Origin: Primula veris
Lineage: Eukaryota > Streptophyta > Magnoliopsida > Ericales > Primulaceae
NCBI GenBank assembly: GCA_963682055.1
Contig: OY821742.1
Coordinates: 19,777,635-19,841,634 of the forward strand
Direction of reading: 5' to 3'
Length of the DNA: 64,000 nucleotides
Of the stretch, positions 1 through 13,878 are shown in pieces. A program made the translations under genes and the position numbers. Each line of letters starts with the position of its first letter. Positions within the stretch are counted from its first letter, which is position 1. The notes beneath the pieces are model-generated. The model had not been told where the DNA came from. It saw nothing but the letters and a program-made list of their open reading frames with translations, and searched no databases.

Positions 1-1163
1 CCAATTTTGTGGCTCAAATGAAGTTTGATAACTTTCTACATTGATTTTTATAAATCAATAAGCCAATTTTTCGCTCATATGGATTATGTTTTTCCCATTC
101 GGTTTATGTTTTTCCACGTGGACCAATCTTTTGGATCATGGTTTGCTTGTTTATGAAATTTCTTGAAATAATTGAAAGCATTTTTTGAGCAAATTCCTAT
201 GACAAATGTGATCAAACTTTAAATTATCAAACTTTATGGCAATACATGTTGGGTAGTTGGTTGTCTAGCTCAGTGGGTAACATTGGACCACTCGTAATAT
301 TCAGTTTTTGATCAACTACTTGCCTAAAGAATCCTCGATGACAAACGATTTCTGGACATGTCATTCCAAATCAAAATCTTTGGTAAACCCAAATTGATTT
401 GTCCAATATGAGGCCTTATACTCCATGTCCCGTCGTACCTTGTTGAGGAATAAAATATTTGAGAAAACCAGTTTTATCTGGTAATAGCTCATGAAAGAAT
501 TGATATTTCTTTACACAACCTCCACTGAATACGACCAAAAGCGTATTCTTGAGGACTTGAGATGACTTTCAAGTTGTTTAATCATGTTTTTAATGAATTT
601 GAAAGTTATCTTATCATTCGTCTGTCGTCGGTTGATAAGATGTCTTAGATGATGAGAAATGATTGTTTATATTATCATTCTCATGTCATCGATTGATAAG
701 AGCATTTTGACATTGTCGCATTGACCGGATGAGATATTCCCGGGTCAAAATACGATAGTTGATTTATAATCGCATCGTATTTGGATAATTTTTGAGGAGA
801 TATTTCATGATTAGTCTGAAATCCACATGTCATAAATGTCTTGTTTAAAAGACAAGTATGTGTAAATAACACTAAAATAGTTTCGTAAAATTCTAAAAAG
901 AATTAAAGGAGATATTTTTGGAATTATCCAACCATACTACGGACCATAAATATATATGGTTATGTTTGATACATCAATAATATGGTCACATTTTATTATT
1001 GTCCATAGAAATGCAACACTTCCCAAACTCTTAGCCTTATCATTAAGTTGATGGCTCATAATCTGAATTATCCTGAAAAGTCTAGTTGACTTGATAATGC
1101 CGAAGAGTAAACATCAAAATTTAGATGTGTATTACTTGACTTTGGGAATTGAAATAAAACATC

Positions 1164-3340
1164 ATGTCAATTATGTTCAGACTCAAATGGACTCATGGAA
1201 AGTTTGATCAGGCGATTTCAAATGATTGTACACATTTTTTGGTTTTGCGCACTAAAAGTTATATTTCTTTATGGGGTCACAATACATTGCATACTGCTGC
1301 ATTGGTCCGTCTGAGGCCCATAGCCATTCAAACACTATTTGCATACTAGTTGGTTATTGGTTATGAGCCAGACGACTTATATGAATGCATTTTTGAGTGC
1401 TCAATTAGTATTTTGATTAAGCCACTAAAGTGTTCAAAATATGGACCTCTGAAAATTGAGGATATACATCGATTATGAATTCTCTTCCTATAATTTGATA
1501 GATTAACATTGACAAGCGATCTCTTTACCGCATGATGTGATAAAATGGCATTGCTAAGACTGCTTTCCCCACCGTTATGGGAAGATTTTGCATGTTAACG
1601 TTGAAAAGGAATGACGTAAAGTAACGTGGCCTTAACCCACTCAGTCTTAGCTCGATTCCTAAACTACACACAGTTATAAGTATGTGTAGAGATTCCCCCA
1701 AGTCTAGTCAAGTGTTGGTTGCATTTAAAGACTATGAAAAGTCACGAGATCATTTATACATGCTGCAAATATGCTTACAAGGATAGTCGTCCCTGTCGAA
1801 CACCGTGTTCCTACTGTAACACGTTTATTGTGGCGAACCCGCCAAGCAAATGATGATGTTGTCGGCTGTCTAGTCTGTCATCCTTACCAAGATACGAAAA
1901 AGTTGACCGGCTTTTAATTTGTTCAGCCCCTAGAGAGGTGAACTGAAACTCATTTGTCGCATGAGATTATAAAGGGTCAGGGAGATGTGTGATTCCTTAT
2001 CATCTTGATAATCTAGAAATATATGTCGATCATGATATCTTAGACAATATTGATGCGAAACAAAACTGTCATCGATACTTGTTCATATATTCGATGATGA
2101 CGGATAATATGAGCAAATTATGATAGAGAACTACATATTGTTGCCTGTAGTTAATGAATAGTAGACTGGTCAAATGGAAGTTCGCATTCTGAGTCAATTT
2201 CCTTAGCGAAACGAAGCGTGTCTATACATGTCGTTCCAACACCGCCGAATGTTTAAACTAGTTCATTTATTTGGGTACTCGTAAGAAAGTGTGATGAGAA
2301 TAATGACATTGTATCAGTTCTCACATAGTACCGTAAGGCTTTTCTCACACCTTGGAATTGATTACGAGATGACTCGTTTCCTCGTAATAGACGTTATACA
2401 TTCCACTACTTATTCAGTTTAGTAGTTTCCAGAAAACTGAGTATGCAGCTATGAATGTGGTCATGTTTTATCTCTATGGAGATTTAGACAAAGAGATGTA
2501 GATGAAAGTCCCTATATGGCTTCATGAGCTTGAATCAAGTAGTTCCTGACCACGGAACATGTTCTCAATTAACTGAGACATTCACTGTATGGATTAATAT
2601 AATCCAAGCAGATTTTGTATACCCACCTAAGTGAATACTTTATCAACTTGGAGTACCTGAACAAGTATTATGCCCTTGATTGTTATGAAGGAATCCACGT
2701 TTTGGATTTGCCCTTCAAGATGAAGGATCTTGGGAAGACACGGTAGTGATTCGGCCTGATGATCGAGTCCCATAAAGATTGAATCTAAGTCCATGATTTA
2801 GATTACACCCAGAATATGTAATGAGTCTTTAGTAAGTCATCACATTCTCTCACGATCGTTCGATCAATAGCCATTGATATAGAATCATTCCGTCCCTGAA
2901 GTTACATTGAAGAGATATCGAACAATGATGCTCATATCTGAGTACAATAAGTGCACCAATTTACTTGGTCTAATGTGCTAGGACGAACATATCGTCTGCT
3001 ATTAATGGTATAGCTCGACACAGCATCCCGCTAACACGCTGTCATTGAAATGGTATTAAAGACATTTTTTTGTTACCTTAAAAGTACTATGGAAAATGAA
3101 TTGTTTATCCCATTAGTTTCATTGAGTGTACTTACTTCATTCGGTACTCAAATTAACGCAAGCCTTTTTTCGGTTATACCGATGCTGGTTACTTGTCAAA
3201 CCCGCATAAGGGACTTTTCCTATATGGTTATGTATTTACCATTCGGAATAAGGCAATATTTGCAGGTCTTGGAAAGACTCCATACAAATCACTCTTATCT
3301 AATGATGCTCTATGAGATGATTATATAGTGTATATGGTTT
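1164..3340 (+). pseudogene. Broken copia integrase, reverse transcriptase and RNase H remnants
   Basis: An open stretch at 1164-1349 reads like the C-terminal integrase core of the family A polyprotein (conserved W-G-H/Y, then A-A-L-V-R-L-R-P). Around 2440-2520 the DNA still matches the RT segment that reads MQLMDVVTAYLYGDL in copy 3, but in several frames and with stops. Around 3220-3330 it matches the RNase H segment. No active-site YVDD motif is readable. This is an old, dead copy. Confidence 0.75.
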
Positions 3341-4602
3341 CGACCTGATATTAGCCATATGTTTTCTTTCTTACGATTTAGATGAAGCCTTATCTTAAGA
3401 CAAGTTGCTAGTATCGATCAAATGAGACATGACTAGATTATGCCATTTGAGCATATCCTGTCGAATAATTCTTCATATCTGAAGTATAAGAGCATTTTGT
3501 CGAATGTTAGTTCTTATCCCATGTTTAGATTTTATTGCACCTCGTCGTGTTCAAGTAAAATGACGCATACAGATGAATTCTCATGGTTATTTAGTTTTTG
3601 GGATTCAAAACTCTTGCACCTTACCCTGTGCAAGTTAGGGGGAGCATCCAGAATAATGCTTATGACTACTTAGCCGAAATAATTGCATCTAGTCGTGTGA
3701 AAGTGAGCTAGAGCATCCCGATGAATGCTCATATTCACAAACACTTGTGCATGTACTATTTTATCCTTAGACCAAGGGTTTGTCCCAATGGCTTTACCTT
3801 TCCCAGGTTTTAATGAGACACAATAAATCTCGATGAATTCTCACACCCTGTTGAGTGCAAGTGAGGGGGAGCATCCTGACATATGCTTAGCACCATGTTG
3901 TGTGTATCCACACATATGCTTAACACTCATATGTGTGTAAATAGAGCATCATGGTGTGTATCCTTAGCATCCTCATGTATGCTTGGAACCCTGTTGTGTG
4001 CAAGTGAGAAAGAGCATCCTAATGAATGCTTAGTTCTTACTAGTTATTATCCATGTACTCTTTCATGTGCAAGTGAGGGGAAGCATCCTGTTGTATGCTT
4101 GTGTACTCTTTTTGTCTTTAGTCCAAGGTTTTTTTCCAATGGGTTTTCCTTGGCAGGGTTTTTAACGAGACACGTTACCTGTTATACCTCACTAAGGACT
4201 GCCGAAATCAGTGGAGTATCCTGTCGTATACTTCTTACCACTCTGTACTCTTTTGTCATTCGACTACAAATTTTTCCCACTAAGTTTACTCTGAAAAAGT
4301 TTTGATGAGACACTTGTTTTGTAACTGATCCCCTACTACTACTTTTGCACTCTTTTTCCTTCGATTAAATATTTTCCCATTTGGTTTGCTCTGTCAAGGT
4401 TTTGATGAGCCACACTACTTTTGTGGTTAGTTACTTACATAGTATTTCGGCCTAAATCATTTAGCTACACAGTTTCTCTAGTACTGGTTTTGTTCCACAC
4501 AGGGTTTTCCGGCCATAAGATTTTTATGTGTTGGCATCTGCGATTGAACATTGATTCGGATCGACTCATGAAGACGAAGACCTCAAGACTTGCAAGCGGG
4601 CG

Positions 4603-4824
4603 TGTTTTAGGTCATTTAGGTAGAAATCTTGGGGCCTGCTCCAAGAATGTATCTTGGGCCTAAGTAGGATTTTCTACCGTGTACACCCCTAACCTCTATT
4701 ATATAAAGAGGGTTAGGGTTCGTTTTATGTATCTCTTGTATCAATATCAATGAATAAAGACTCACCATTTATCTATATACGTATGTCTCTATATCTCTAT
4801 ATATTGCTAATATGTCACACAACA
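4603..4824 (+). repeat. 3' LTR of family A copy 1
   Basis: A 222-bp segment that starts TGTTTTAGG and ends CACACAACA. It aligns along its length with the LTRs at 8080-8287 and 13564-13787 read on the - strand, including the shared blocks 'ctctattata', 'agagggttag' and 'tcaatgaataaa'. The short purine-rich stretch just upstream (caagcgggcg) would be the decayed polypurine tract. The missing left end means the target duplication cannot be tested. Confidence 0.75.
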
Positions 4825-5598
4825 GTACGGTTATTATAGAAAAATTTATAAGTAAGATGAAAATTGTACAAATCAAAATGGTTTCTCAAAAGTTGTAAAA
4901 GTGTTAGATTTGAGGAAATGTTTAGGATATGTGATGTGGAGTTTCAAGTCATTAAGATAGCATGAAGGGAAAAGAAGTAATAGCAAGGATAGAGAAGTAA
5001 TTATTTTATCAGCAGTGATAGCATTGGGAGTCTTGTAAATAAGCAAAAGTTTCAGTGAAGAAAATTTTCTTTAAAAAGAAGAGAGTGTAAAAGCCATAGT
5101 TATCAGTTGTTCAAGTGATATATGTACGACTTTAGAAAATATTATATGAGGGGTGTCATTGACAATTATAGATGAGCAAGTAACTCATTTTATGAATAAG
5201 TTTCGGGATGAAACTTTTTTAAGTGGGAAAGAGTGTAAAATCCTGTGTTTTACTTATTTATATTCTTAGAATATCCTTCTTCTTCTTATTATTAATTCTA
5301 CTAGTAGTAAAATATAAATCTTAAAAAGTTAAGGTACCAATGTTAATTAAGTATCAACTAAAGGACGAGTTAGGTTATTTCTTCTATGATAGATTAGTAC
5401 CGAGGGCTTTAATTATGAAAACGTATAACAAGAGAGTTAAGAGGTAGAGAAGGAGAAACGGTTATGGTAACCGAAATAATATAGTTTAGAGCATAAATAT
5501 CAGAGTTATATGTTGTGTATCAACCTTTACTATAAATGTAATTCACCGTAAAAGGAGAGTTTATATAATATATAGAGTGATGGAGATGTATATATATA
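4825..5598. other. AT-rich stretch without recognisable feature
   Basis: No credible reading frame, no terminal repeats and no RNA gene were seen. Short A-rich and TA-rich runs only. Confidence 0.5.
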
Positions 5599-5931
5599 TC
5601 ATACTATTAATTAAAGCTAAACCAAGATAAATGAATCTGCCAAATTTTACCAATTTGTTTTTCAAAAATACCCTTGTTCTAATTTACTAATTATTCATAT
5701 ACCATAATCTAATTCAAATACATAAATAAATAAATAAATATACTCATTTGCACACATTAATTCATCTCACAAACAATAAGTCTATAACAATAAAACATCA
5801 TACTACTCTTTATATATGTTTACTAATTTATTATATTCACTCTATCATTTTTTTTTAAATGTTAAATTTATTTGTCCGGGATCATATTTATATATATATC
5901 GCACACGCAACGCGTGTGCTACGATTACTAA
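5599..5931 (+). mobile_element. Short non-autonomous Helitron
   Basis: It begins TC after an A and ends CTAA before a T, the insertion context expected of Helitrons. A perfect hairpin (stem GCACACGC / GCGTGTGC, loop AAC, 5901-5919) lies about 9 bases before the 3' end, as in plant Helitrons. The first 90 bases are similar to the element at 28638-28938 and to the fragment at 39187-39265. No coding capacity. It ends in a TA microsatellite, so the last base is slightly uncertain. Confidence 0.65.
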
Positions 5932-6839
5932 TATATATATATATATAGGGAGGTTCTATACACAAATTAAGTTACACATTATCTTTACACATTAATCCTA
6001 GTCTTCTATTGTCTATTGTTTTAAATGGTTGAGATTGAATCAACTAATTAAAATAAAAACATTCCCTTTCCCTTTCTTTCTTTTCCCATACCTCACGTCT
6101 TAATCACCTCTCAGCCATTTTACTTTTATTTGGATGAAGGCCTCGCAAAGGAAAATCTGGTAACTTAAATGCAAAAACGAAAATTGGCTTAAAAGCTACT
6201 CACAAACAAAGGCAAAAGAGGAAAAAGTTAAAAATTGTCTTAACACTTTTATAAGCATTAAAATAAAATTCGAAAAGAAAAAAACAGCAACTTAGGATAT
6301 AATTCTTGAACCGATTATGTAGTGGGTAAAAGATTTAAAGCTTTAACACTATACATCTTTAAAAGTGCTTAAATAAGGTCACATGGACTAAACCCACATG
6401 TGATCATGTGGGCAGACATCGAAAAAACCATATTAAACCCTCATAGAAAATATTGATTTTATTCATTTTTCTTAAAGTAAGAATTGGAATGAGATTGGTT
6501 TTCGCAAGTGATCATGGATTTCATAAATAATTACTTATTCAATCCCAACCATTGAAATAATAGGAGTCCAAATCTTCTACCCCCTATTCTCTACCCCCTT
6601 CCGTGCCCCCTTACTTATTTGTACTCAAATTTTAAATTTTCACAACTTATACTGCAACTTTATAAACTTTTATATTATATTGTATTCAAATTTTAAAACA
6701 TTTGAACATAATATTGTTTTAGACAATTTTTTTAATATTCAATGTTTAATTCACACTAATTTATACATTTATTCCAAAATAAATTTTGTGTGGATTTTCT
6801 TTTAAAAATAATTATTGGAATGTATTGATGCATGTATTA
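5932..6839. other. Gene-free AT-rich sequence
   Basis: Begins with a TA microsatellite and continues as AT-rich DNA with a pyrimidine-rich patch near 6575-6615. I see no reading frame or RNA gene. Confidence 0.5.
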
Positions 6840-7015
6840 TTGGAATGTACGTATGTGTGTGTATGTTTGTGCGTATACGTATGTGTGTTTGTATGTGTGT
6901 ACGTATGTGTGTGTATAAATATGTGTGTAGGTATGTATGTATGTGTATATGTGTGTATCTATGTAAGTATGTGTGTGTGTGTATGTGTGTGTGTGTGTAT
7001 GTATGTGTGTGATGT
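6840..7015. repeat. TG/TATG-rich microsatellite
   Basis: An interrupted run of (TG)n and (TATG)n units, about 175 bases. The open frames it creates on both strands (cysteine/valine-rich on one, histidine/threonine-rich on the other) are artefacts of the repeat, not genes. Confidence 0.95.
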
Positions 7016-7799
7016 GATATGATGTCGCAAGCAGTCAAAAATAAAATCTAAACTCCTAATATTAATATGTAGTAGTGGGAGTAATGATGGTATCCAGAAA
7101 GATTATATAGTCTAATTTTATGTAACTTGAAATATAATGGGATATTTTTGTTGTAATATTTAACTACTAAAAATAAGAAATAGCAATTTAAAAATAATTA
7201 TTGGAATTAATCAAAGAGACAAATATTGGTCTGAGTCAACATCCACCGTCCGAACTATATTAGTGATCATTGATGCAAAACTATATCAATTAATAATTCG
7301 AATATTTACCGTTGAATAATTTTCCTATCTCTCATTGATTAAAGTTTAATAGAAACAAGCGATCTACTAAACGCTTACTATCAAACAACCATAGACAAGG
7401 TTTTAAGATTTAATGTAGCAGTAGTCTTGATAATTAGAGTGATCGATAAAGCTAAACAATACAAGCACAATCAGAAGTACTTAATTTAGTTGCGTGTTTT
7501 TCATAAAATCTAATAACTTTACATGAGTAATTTTATTAAACCTTATTTGTTTCGCAAGTTAGAGTGATCAAAAAATTACAGATTAAATATCTAACTTAAC
7601 AGTATATCGCAACGATTAATAAAACTAGTAGGCCTCCTAGCAATCAAACGTATTGATAATTGAATAAATGCAGAAAAATAACCAATACTTCAAATAATAA
7701 TCGAATTATTAAAAAGAGTTAGATCTCAAAGTAATAAGGATTCTAAAACTTCTGTTCGTTTAGACCAATAATAAAAACTTTGCCAGGGCCATAACAAAG

Positions 7800-7993
7800 T
7801 AATTATAAATAAGGAGGGACAATTCGACTGTGCATTGTTTCATTCTCTGGTTATTATTGTGGCCGAATATATGTAGGTATAAATAGGCCAAATTGCCTTG
7901 GCCGATATTCAAACAAATATATCACAATCTTCGCCTCCCGTAATTATTAATAAGGAGTGACAATTCGAATGTGCAATGTTTCGTTCTCTGGTT
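7800..7993. repeat. Direct repeat pair, about 54 bp, 140 bp apart
   Basis: The segment starting 'taattataaataaggaggg' (7800-7853) recurs with a few changes at 7940-7993. Each copy is followed within about 20 bases by 'gtggccgaatata'. A TATA-like 'gtataaatagg' lies between them. It could be a partial LTR or promoter duplication; no protein accompanies it. Confidence 0.6.
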
Positions 7994-8079
7994 GTGGTTT
8001 TGGTTGTGTTTGTGGCCGAATATATTCAGTCAACTTATACTATTTCATTCCGTATAATAGTGCTACACAATATTGTATC

Positions 8080-8287
8080 TGTTGTGTGACATTAGCTCGT
8101 TAGAGATATATAGAGAGATAAAAGAGTAGTTTTTTATTCATTGATAAGTGTAGGAGATAAATCAAGAGACCACCTAACCCTCTTTGTATAATAGAGGGTA
8201 GGGTTACATATGGTAGAAAAGTCCAAGATAGGCTCAAGTAAAGGTCCATAGAGTATGGCCCAACATGACCAATAATATCCTACAACA
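8080..8287 (-). repeat. 3' LTR of family A copy 2
   Basis: 208 bp, starting TGTTGTGTGAC and ending CCTACAACA on the + strand. Preceded by GTATC, which recurs after the right LTR. Confidence 0.88.
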
Positions 8288-8829
8288 CTCCTCCTTTAGA
8301 CGTCTTAATTTCCTCATCTTCATGCAGTCGATCTTAGTCGAGTTCATTCGCAGTGCTAAACACATAAAACCTTAGGGCCGGAAAACCCAGCATGGGACAA
8401 AACCGGTACCTAGGACAAACTATGTAGTAAAAATGATATAGGCCTAAATTTCATGTAAGTAACTAACCACAAAATAGTATGGCTCATCAGAACCTTGCCA
8501 GAGCAAACCCAATGGGAAATCTATGGTCTAAGGAAAAAGAGTGCAATAGTGGTAGTAGTAGAGGATCAACCACAAAACAGGTGACTCATCAAAAACTTGC
8601 CAAAGTAAACCCAGTGGGAAAAACCTCCGGTCGAATGGCAAAAGAGTACACAGTGGTAATAACTATACAACAGGATACTCCCCCTAATTTCGGCAATCTT
8701 AAGTGAGATATAATGGGAACTTGTCTCACTAAAAACATTGCCAATGAAAACCTAATGGGAAAAAAACTTGGTCTAAGGACAAAAAGAGTACATAAGCATG
8801 CGACTGGATGCTTCCCCTCACTTACAAAT

Positions 8830-11800
8830 GACAGGGTGCGAGGATTTCGACTAAGTAGTAATTAGTGCAATAAGCATTCATCTGGATATTCCCCCTCACT
8901 TGCACGGAACTAGGTGCAAGAATTTCATATTCTAAGAAATAGATGCTTCATTTTTACTTGCACACGAGTAGGTGTAGTAAAATCCAAATATGGAATAGAA
9001 CGAGCATGCGACGGGAGGCTCTTGTAATTCATATGTGAAGATTTGTTTTGGCGAGATATGCCAAATAGCATACTCTAGTGGTGTCTCTCTTGATCGATAG
9101 CGCCATGTTGTCCTAAGACAAGGTTTCATCTAGATTGTGAAACATAACACATGTACTTCATATGGGTAATATGAGCTGAAAGACATATGCACTCTCTATT
9201 CGTCTCATAGAGCACGAGTAGATAAGAGGGATTTGTATGGAGTCTTCCCAAGACCTCCAAAATCTCACCGGCATCGGTATAACTGAAAAAGAGTTGCGTT
9301 AATTCGAGTACCGAAAAGGGTAGGTACACTCGATGATGCAAATTATCAGTCGTTGACTTTAGGCAACAATAAGTGGTTTCCTGTCATCATTTGCTCATAT
9401 TATCAGTCATCACCGAATATATGAACAAGTAATCAATGATAGTCTCGTTTCGCTTCAATATCATCTAAGATACCATGATCGGCAAATATTTAAAGATTCT
9501 CAGGATGAGGGGAATCACACATCTTCTAGATCCTTTATAATCTCATGCAACAAACGAGTTTCAGTTCACCTCTCCAGGGGATGAACGAATTAAGAACCGG
9601 TCAAATTTCTAGTATCTTCGGAAGGACGACATACTGGACAGCCAACAAGAATGTCATGTGCTTGGCGGGTTTGGCCAAAGCAGCAGGTTACGACAGCAAC
9701 ACGGCGTCCGATATGGACGTCTATCCTTACAAGCATTTTGCAGCAGGCATAAATGATCTCGTGATATCTCATAAAGTCATTAAATGTGTCTGGCATTTAG
9801 TTAGACTTGGGGGAGTCTATGCACTTATTTATCACTAAGTGCAGTTTTGGGGTAAAGCTAAGACTGAGTGGGTTATAGCACATTACTTCACGCCATTCCT
9901 TATCAACGGGAACATGAAAATCTCCCCCTAATAATGGGGAGAACAGTCTTAGCGACGTCACTTTCGCATATCATGTGGTAAAAAGATTGCTTGTCAAGGT
10001 TATTCTATCAAATGATAGCCAGGGGATTCATAATAGACTTATGTCTCCTTCAGAGGTCCATATTTTGAACGACATAGCGGCTCAATCAAAATATTAATTA
10101 AGCACTTTAAACACGCATTAATATGAGACTTCTTGCTCATAACCAGTAACAAGCTGGTATGCATATGGTGTTTGACTGTCTATGGGCCTCATAATAGACC
10201 AATGCAGCAAAATAGCATAACCCCACATGGAAATATAAATCTTGGTGCGCAAGACCAAGAAGTGCGTACAATCAATTATAGTCGCATCATCAAACTTTCC
10301 GTGAGTCCATTTGGTTCTGAACATAATTGACAAGATGTTCAATTTCAATTCCCAAACTAAAGTAGTTCAAATCGAAATTTTGATTCTTACTCTTCAGCAT
10401 TATCAAGTCGACTAGACTTTTCAAGATAATCCGGATCAGGAGCTGTCAATTTAATTATAGGGCTAAGAGTTTGGGAAGTGCTGCATTTCTGTGGACAGCA
10501 ATAAAATGTAACCGTATTGTCGATGCATCAACCATAACCATAAATTTTTAATGGTCTGTTTTATGGTTGGATAAGTCCACAATAACTCCTTCAATTCTTT
10601 ACAGGAATTCTACGAGTTCATTTCACGATCCTTACACATACTGGTCATTCAAAGAAAGCATTAGTGGCATGAATTTCGGATCAATAATGAAATATATCCT
10701 TAAAGAAAATCCAAATGCGATGGGATTATATATCAAGCATCGTCTTTTAACCCAGGAATATCTCATCCGGTCAATGCCACAATATTAAAATGCTCCTATT
10801 AATCGACGACAGACGAATGATAGTACATACAATCATGTCTTAGCATCTAAATACTTTATCAATCGACGATGGGCGAAATGATAAGTTAACTTAAAATGCT
10901 TTAAAAAAAAGTGGTATCAACCACTTGAAAGTCATTTCAACTCCTCTAAAATACTCTTTTGGTCGTAATGAGTGGAGGCTATGTAAAGAAATTTCAATTA
11001 TTTCATGAGTTATTACCAGATAACACTGGTTTTCTCGAATATTTTATAACTCATCAATGTACGACATGGCCTACAGGAGTATAAGGCCTCATATTTGACA
11101 AATCAATTTGGTTTTACCAAATATTTCAATTTGGAACGACATGTCCATAATCATTGTCAAAGAAGACTCTTTAGGCAAATAGTTTGTGAAATTATGTAGT
11201 ACACTGTTACCCACTATTTCCAGAAAACTAAATACCCCACATGTATTGCCATAAATATTGATAATTTAAAGTTTGGTCACATTTTAAAAGGAATTTGCTC
11301 AAAACACTTTAAATTATTTCGAGAAATTTCGTAAACAGGCAAACCATGATAAAAAAGTATGGTCCAAATGGAAAAATCATAATACAAATGGAAAAACATA
11401 ATCCCGATGAGCGAAAAACAGGCTCTATGATTTATCAAAATCAATAAAGAAAGCAACCAAACTCATTTGAGCCACAAAATCGGGGGTCTCAAGAGTTTCA
11501 TTTTAGTTAGCTTTAACCACATTAGCATCGGCTATTCCATCTTTATAATAGTTTTGAACTATTTAAGGAGTAACCGTGTATGACCTTTGTCTTTATAGCA
11601 TAGAGTTGGCTCCTTGAGCATTATCTCTTTCTTAAGGACAACGGGTCCTATTGTTCATTTCAAGGACTGCCTTGGAGCCATAGGTCTTCAGTTTTGATGA
11701 TTGTCTAAACTTCGCTTGGCTAGGAGAGCATCAGGCTCGTGACAGTTTGAGACAAATAATGCTTGTCTCGGTTCTCTATTCGAGGACAACGTCCACAAAA

Positions 11801-12500
11801 GCATTAACATCAGGCATAAAAATTGCTATAAACCCAATAGGATGTGTAAACTCTCATCCAATAACATATGGGCGATGAAGGAACATGGTGAATATAAATT
11901 CATGTTACTGCTTATGGAAGACATTTTCCAAGCTAGTATTTTGGTGAAGGATTACTCCAATATGTCAATTTCATATATTTATCCACCATAAACGTCATCA
12001 CATCTCAAATGTGACAGGGGAATAAAATCAACGCCTTATCCTTCATCTCGAGAGTAACAACAAACTCGTGTTTTACTCATCTAAGATGGCATCCAAAAAA
12101 TTTTGGGCATCACATTTTCACACATCATGGTGACTAGCATGTGGTGATGGAAAAATACATCGCCTAAGCATTCACTTCGCAAGTATGCTTTGCGATTTTC
12201 CTCATCATAGATGGCATCCAACCAATGTTGGGAGTTCTGGATTAGTTATCATATAAAATGATTGGTTTATATGTTTATGGTTTGCACAAGCATAAACTTT
12301 GTTTCGAAACGATAGGTTCGAAAAAAACTAGTTTGGCTTTTCAAGTGAACTGGTTCCCATTGATCGAATGACAGGTCGATACTGAGACACCAATTCGGCG
12401 AAACATACATCACTATATAAACATGAATGCCACTTATATACCGACCTCATTAGGATAGCAACTATCTACCTATATCTTTCCTAGACATCGTATAAAAATA
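8830..12500 (-). pseudogene. Broken copia gag-pol remnants of copy 2
   Basis: Reading from high to low coordinates, the - strand shows gag-like sequence (about 12500-11500), integrase (10348-10118 still open; contains the same W-G-Y-A-I-L and R-P-I-D-S-Q blocks as copy 3) and RNase H remnants (9341-8932). Most of the RT-coding part is missing or unrecognisable. The + strand open frame at 9545-9838 is the antisense of the region between integrase and RT and is not a gene. Confidence 0.75.
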
Positions 12501-13563
12501 AGTGAGCCTATTTGGGGAAGTTTCATAATTTTTTCAACTTAAAGGTGAAAATATATGATTTCATAAATTATCATATTGTACATATGTGTACATAGCAGTA
12601 AATAAAACAGTACATGGCCGTGATTATTGTACCTTCTTGCATGATTAAATAATATAGCAGTAACAAGGCAATACATATTAGGACAATCTAAATTTACCAA
12701 TTTACAATATACACTCAAGTTACATACATGGTAATTCACAATATTCATTATATCATGAAAGGAATCACATGTTAACACGTGGTAATTGACTAATTACATT
12801 AATAAGTTCCAAGATCGCATGCATAGACCGAATATTAGACATATCCAAGCTTGTATACTATTCTGTATATAGGGTTAAACTATAGGGACCGTAGCATAAT
12901 ATCAGTAAACTTATAAGTATGCTCTTACAACATTATTACTAAGTCAGTCCACAAGTTTCAACGTGTTTCAAACTGTCCCTACCGTTTTAAAAAAAATAGT
13001 TTTGGTTCTACAGGTTTTATAGACATGCAAATTGGTTAATTAAATACTCTTAACCATACAAAATTTAGTTTACAGTATAAGTTCCATTAGGTTTTTCAAT
13101 CTAATTCAATTAAATACCATAAACTTAAGCAATATCTATCACTTACGTCCAAAACGAGTAACTAATAACAAGTTCTTGTTCTTTCACATTACATACATAG
13201 CCTGTGATATTTAATCAATAGGAATCATGTAATATACTATAAGACTTTTACATACATGGGACTACAGGTAGTAATACTAGATAGATAACTACTGTGATAA
13301 CAAAATATGCAGCTTATTTTCATGGGTGATTTACGTATGCAATTTCAATGTACGATATTTACTAGCATGTAATTATCAACTATCACACATAACCATCTTA
13401 CAGCAGTATTAGTATTACGTTATCATGCCGTACTCATGTATTGTGAATTTTCTTTTTAGAATTTATGTACCTTTCACACGGTATATTGGTGAGGTCGATA
13501 AAACAATTATTAAAACCCCGAACTCAATATTTCTAGTTTTTACTGCAATCTCCAATGATAACG

Positions 13564-13787
13564 TGCTGTGTGACGACATAGCTCGTTATAGATATATATA
13601 GAGATATGTATAGAGAGGTAAAAGAGTAGTATTTTATTTATTGATAAGTGTAGAAAGATACATCAAGAGACCACATAACGCTCTTTATATAATAGAGGGT
13701 AGAGTTACGTTGGTAGGAAAGTACAATACAGGCCCAAGTAAAGGCCAATACAGTAAGGACCAAAATGGCCAATAATATCCTACAACA
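13564..13787 (-). repeat. 5' LTR of family A copy 2
   Basis: 224 bp, starting TGCTGTGTGAC and ending CCTACAACA. Internal to it the - strand reads CGTTATCA, the same bases that adjoin the 5' LTR of copy 3 and probably part of the primer-binding site. Confidence 0.85.
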
Positions 13788-13878
13788 GTATCAAAATATT
13801 TAGTTGATATTATTTCCTTTTTTCCAAAGAATTTGATATGACAATTCTATCACATCACCAAGTCGGTGATACTATATA

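Larger units (their letters stand above)
1..4824 (+). mobile_element. Decayed Ty1/copia element, family A copy 1 (5' end outside window)
   Basis: Internal region and 3' LTR of a heavily mutated copia retrotransposon. The order of its remnants follows the better preserved family A copy at 56366-63785: integrase near 1164-1349, reverse transcriptase near 2200-2760, RNase H near 3000-3330. A long GA- and TG-rich stretch (about 3600-4600) made of diverged repeats of 'gcatcctg...atgctt' type precedes the LTR. Stops and shifts occur throughout, so nothing can be translated. The 5' LTR is not in the window. The assignment rests on shared protein order and on a 3' LTR related to the other two copies. 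Confidence 0.8.
8080..13787 (-). mobile_element. Decayed Ty1/copia element, family A copy 2, both LTRs present
   Basis: A 5.7-kb element on the - strand. It is bounded by LTRs at 8080-8287 and 13564-13787 and flanked by a perfect 5-bp duplication GTATC (8075-8079 and 13788-13792). A polypurine tract (- strand AAAGGAGGAG) abuts the left LTR, which is therefore the 3' LTR. Internal sequence matches copy 3 in the same order but with many stops and deletions. The two LTRs have diverged strongly, so this is an old insertion. It lies in opposite orientation to copy 1. Confidence 0.9.

Noticed and set aside
250..320. tRNA-like 'tctagctcagtgggtaac' resembling a tRNA D-arm/A-box
   Set aside because: No B-box, no cloverleaf and no anticodon arm. 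The segment lies inside the copia copy 1 interior and has a counterpart in copy 2.
6786..7038. Open frames of 65-78 codons on both strands, cysteine- or histidine-rich
   Set aside because: Produced by the TG/TATG microsatellite; all frames of such a repeat stay open.
9545..9838. 97-codon + strand frame
   Set aside because: Antisense of the copia copy 2 integrase-RT linker; the same antisense pattern appears over copy 3 at 58968-59247.
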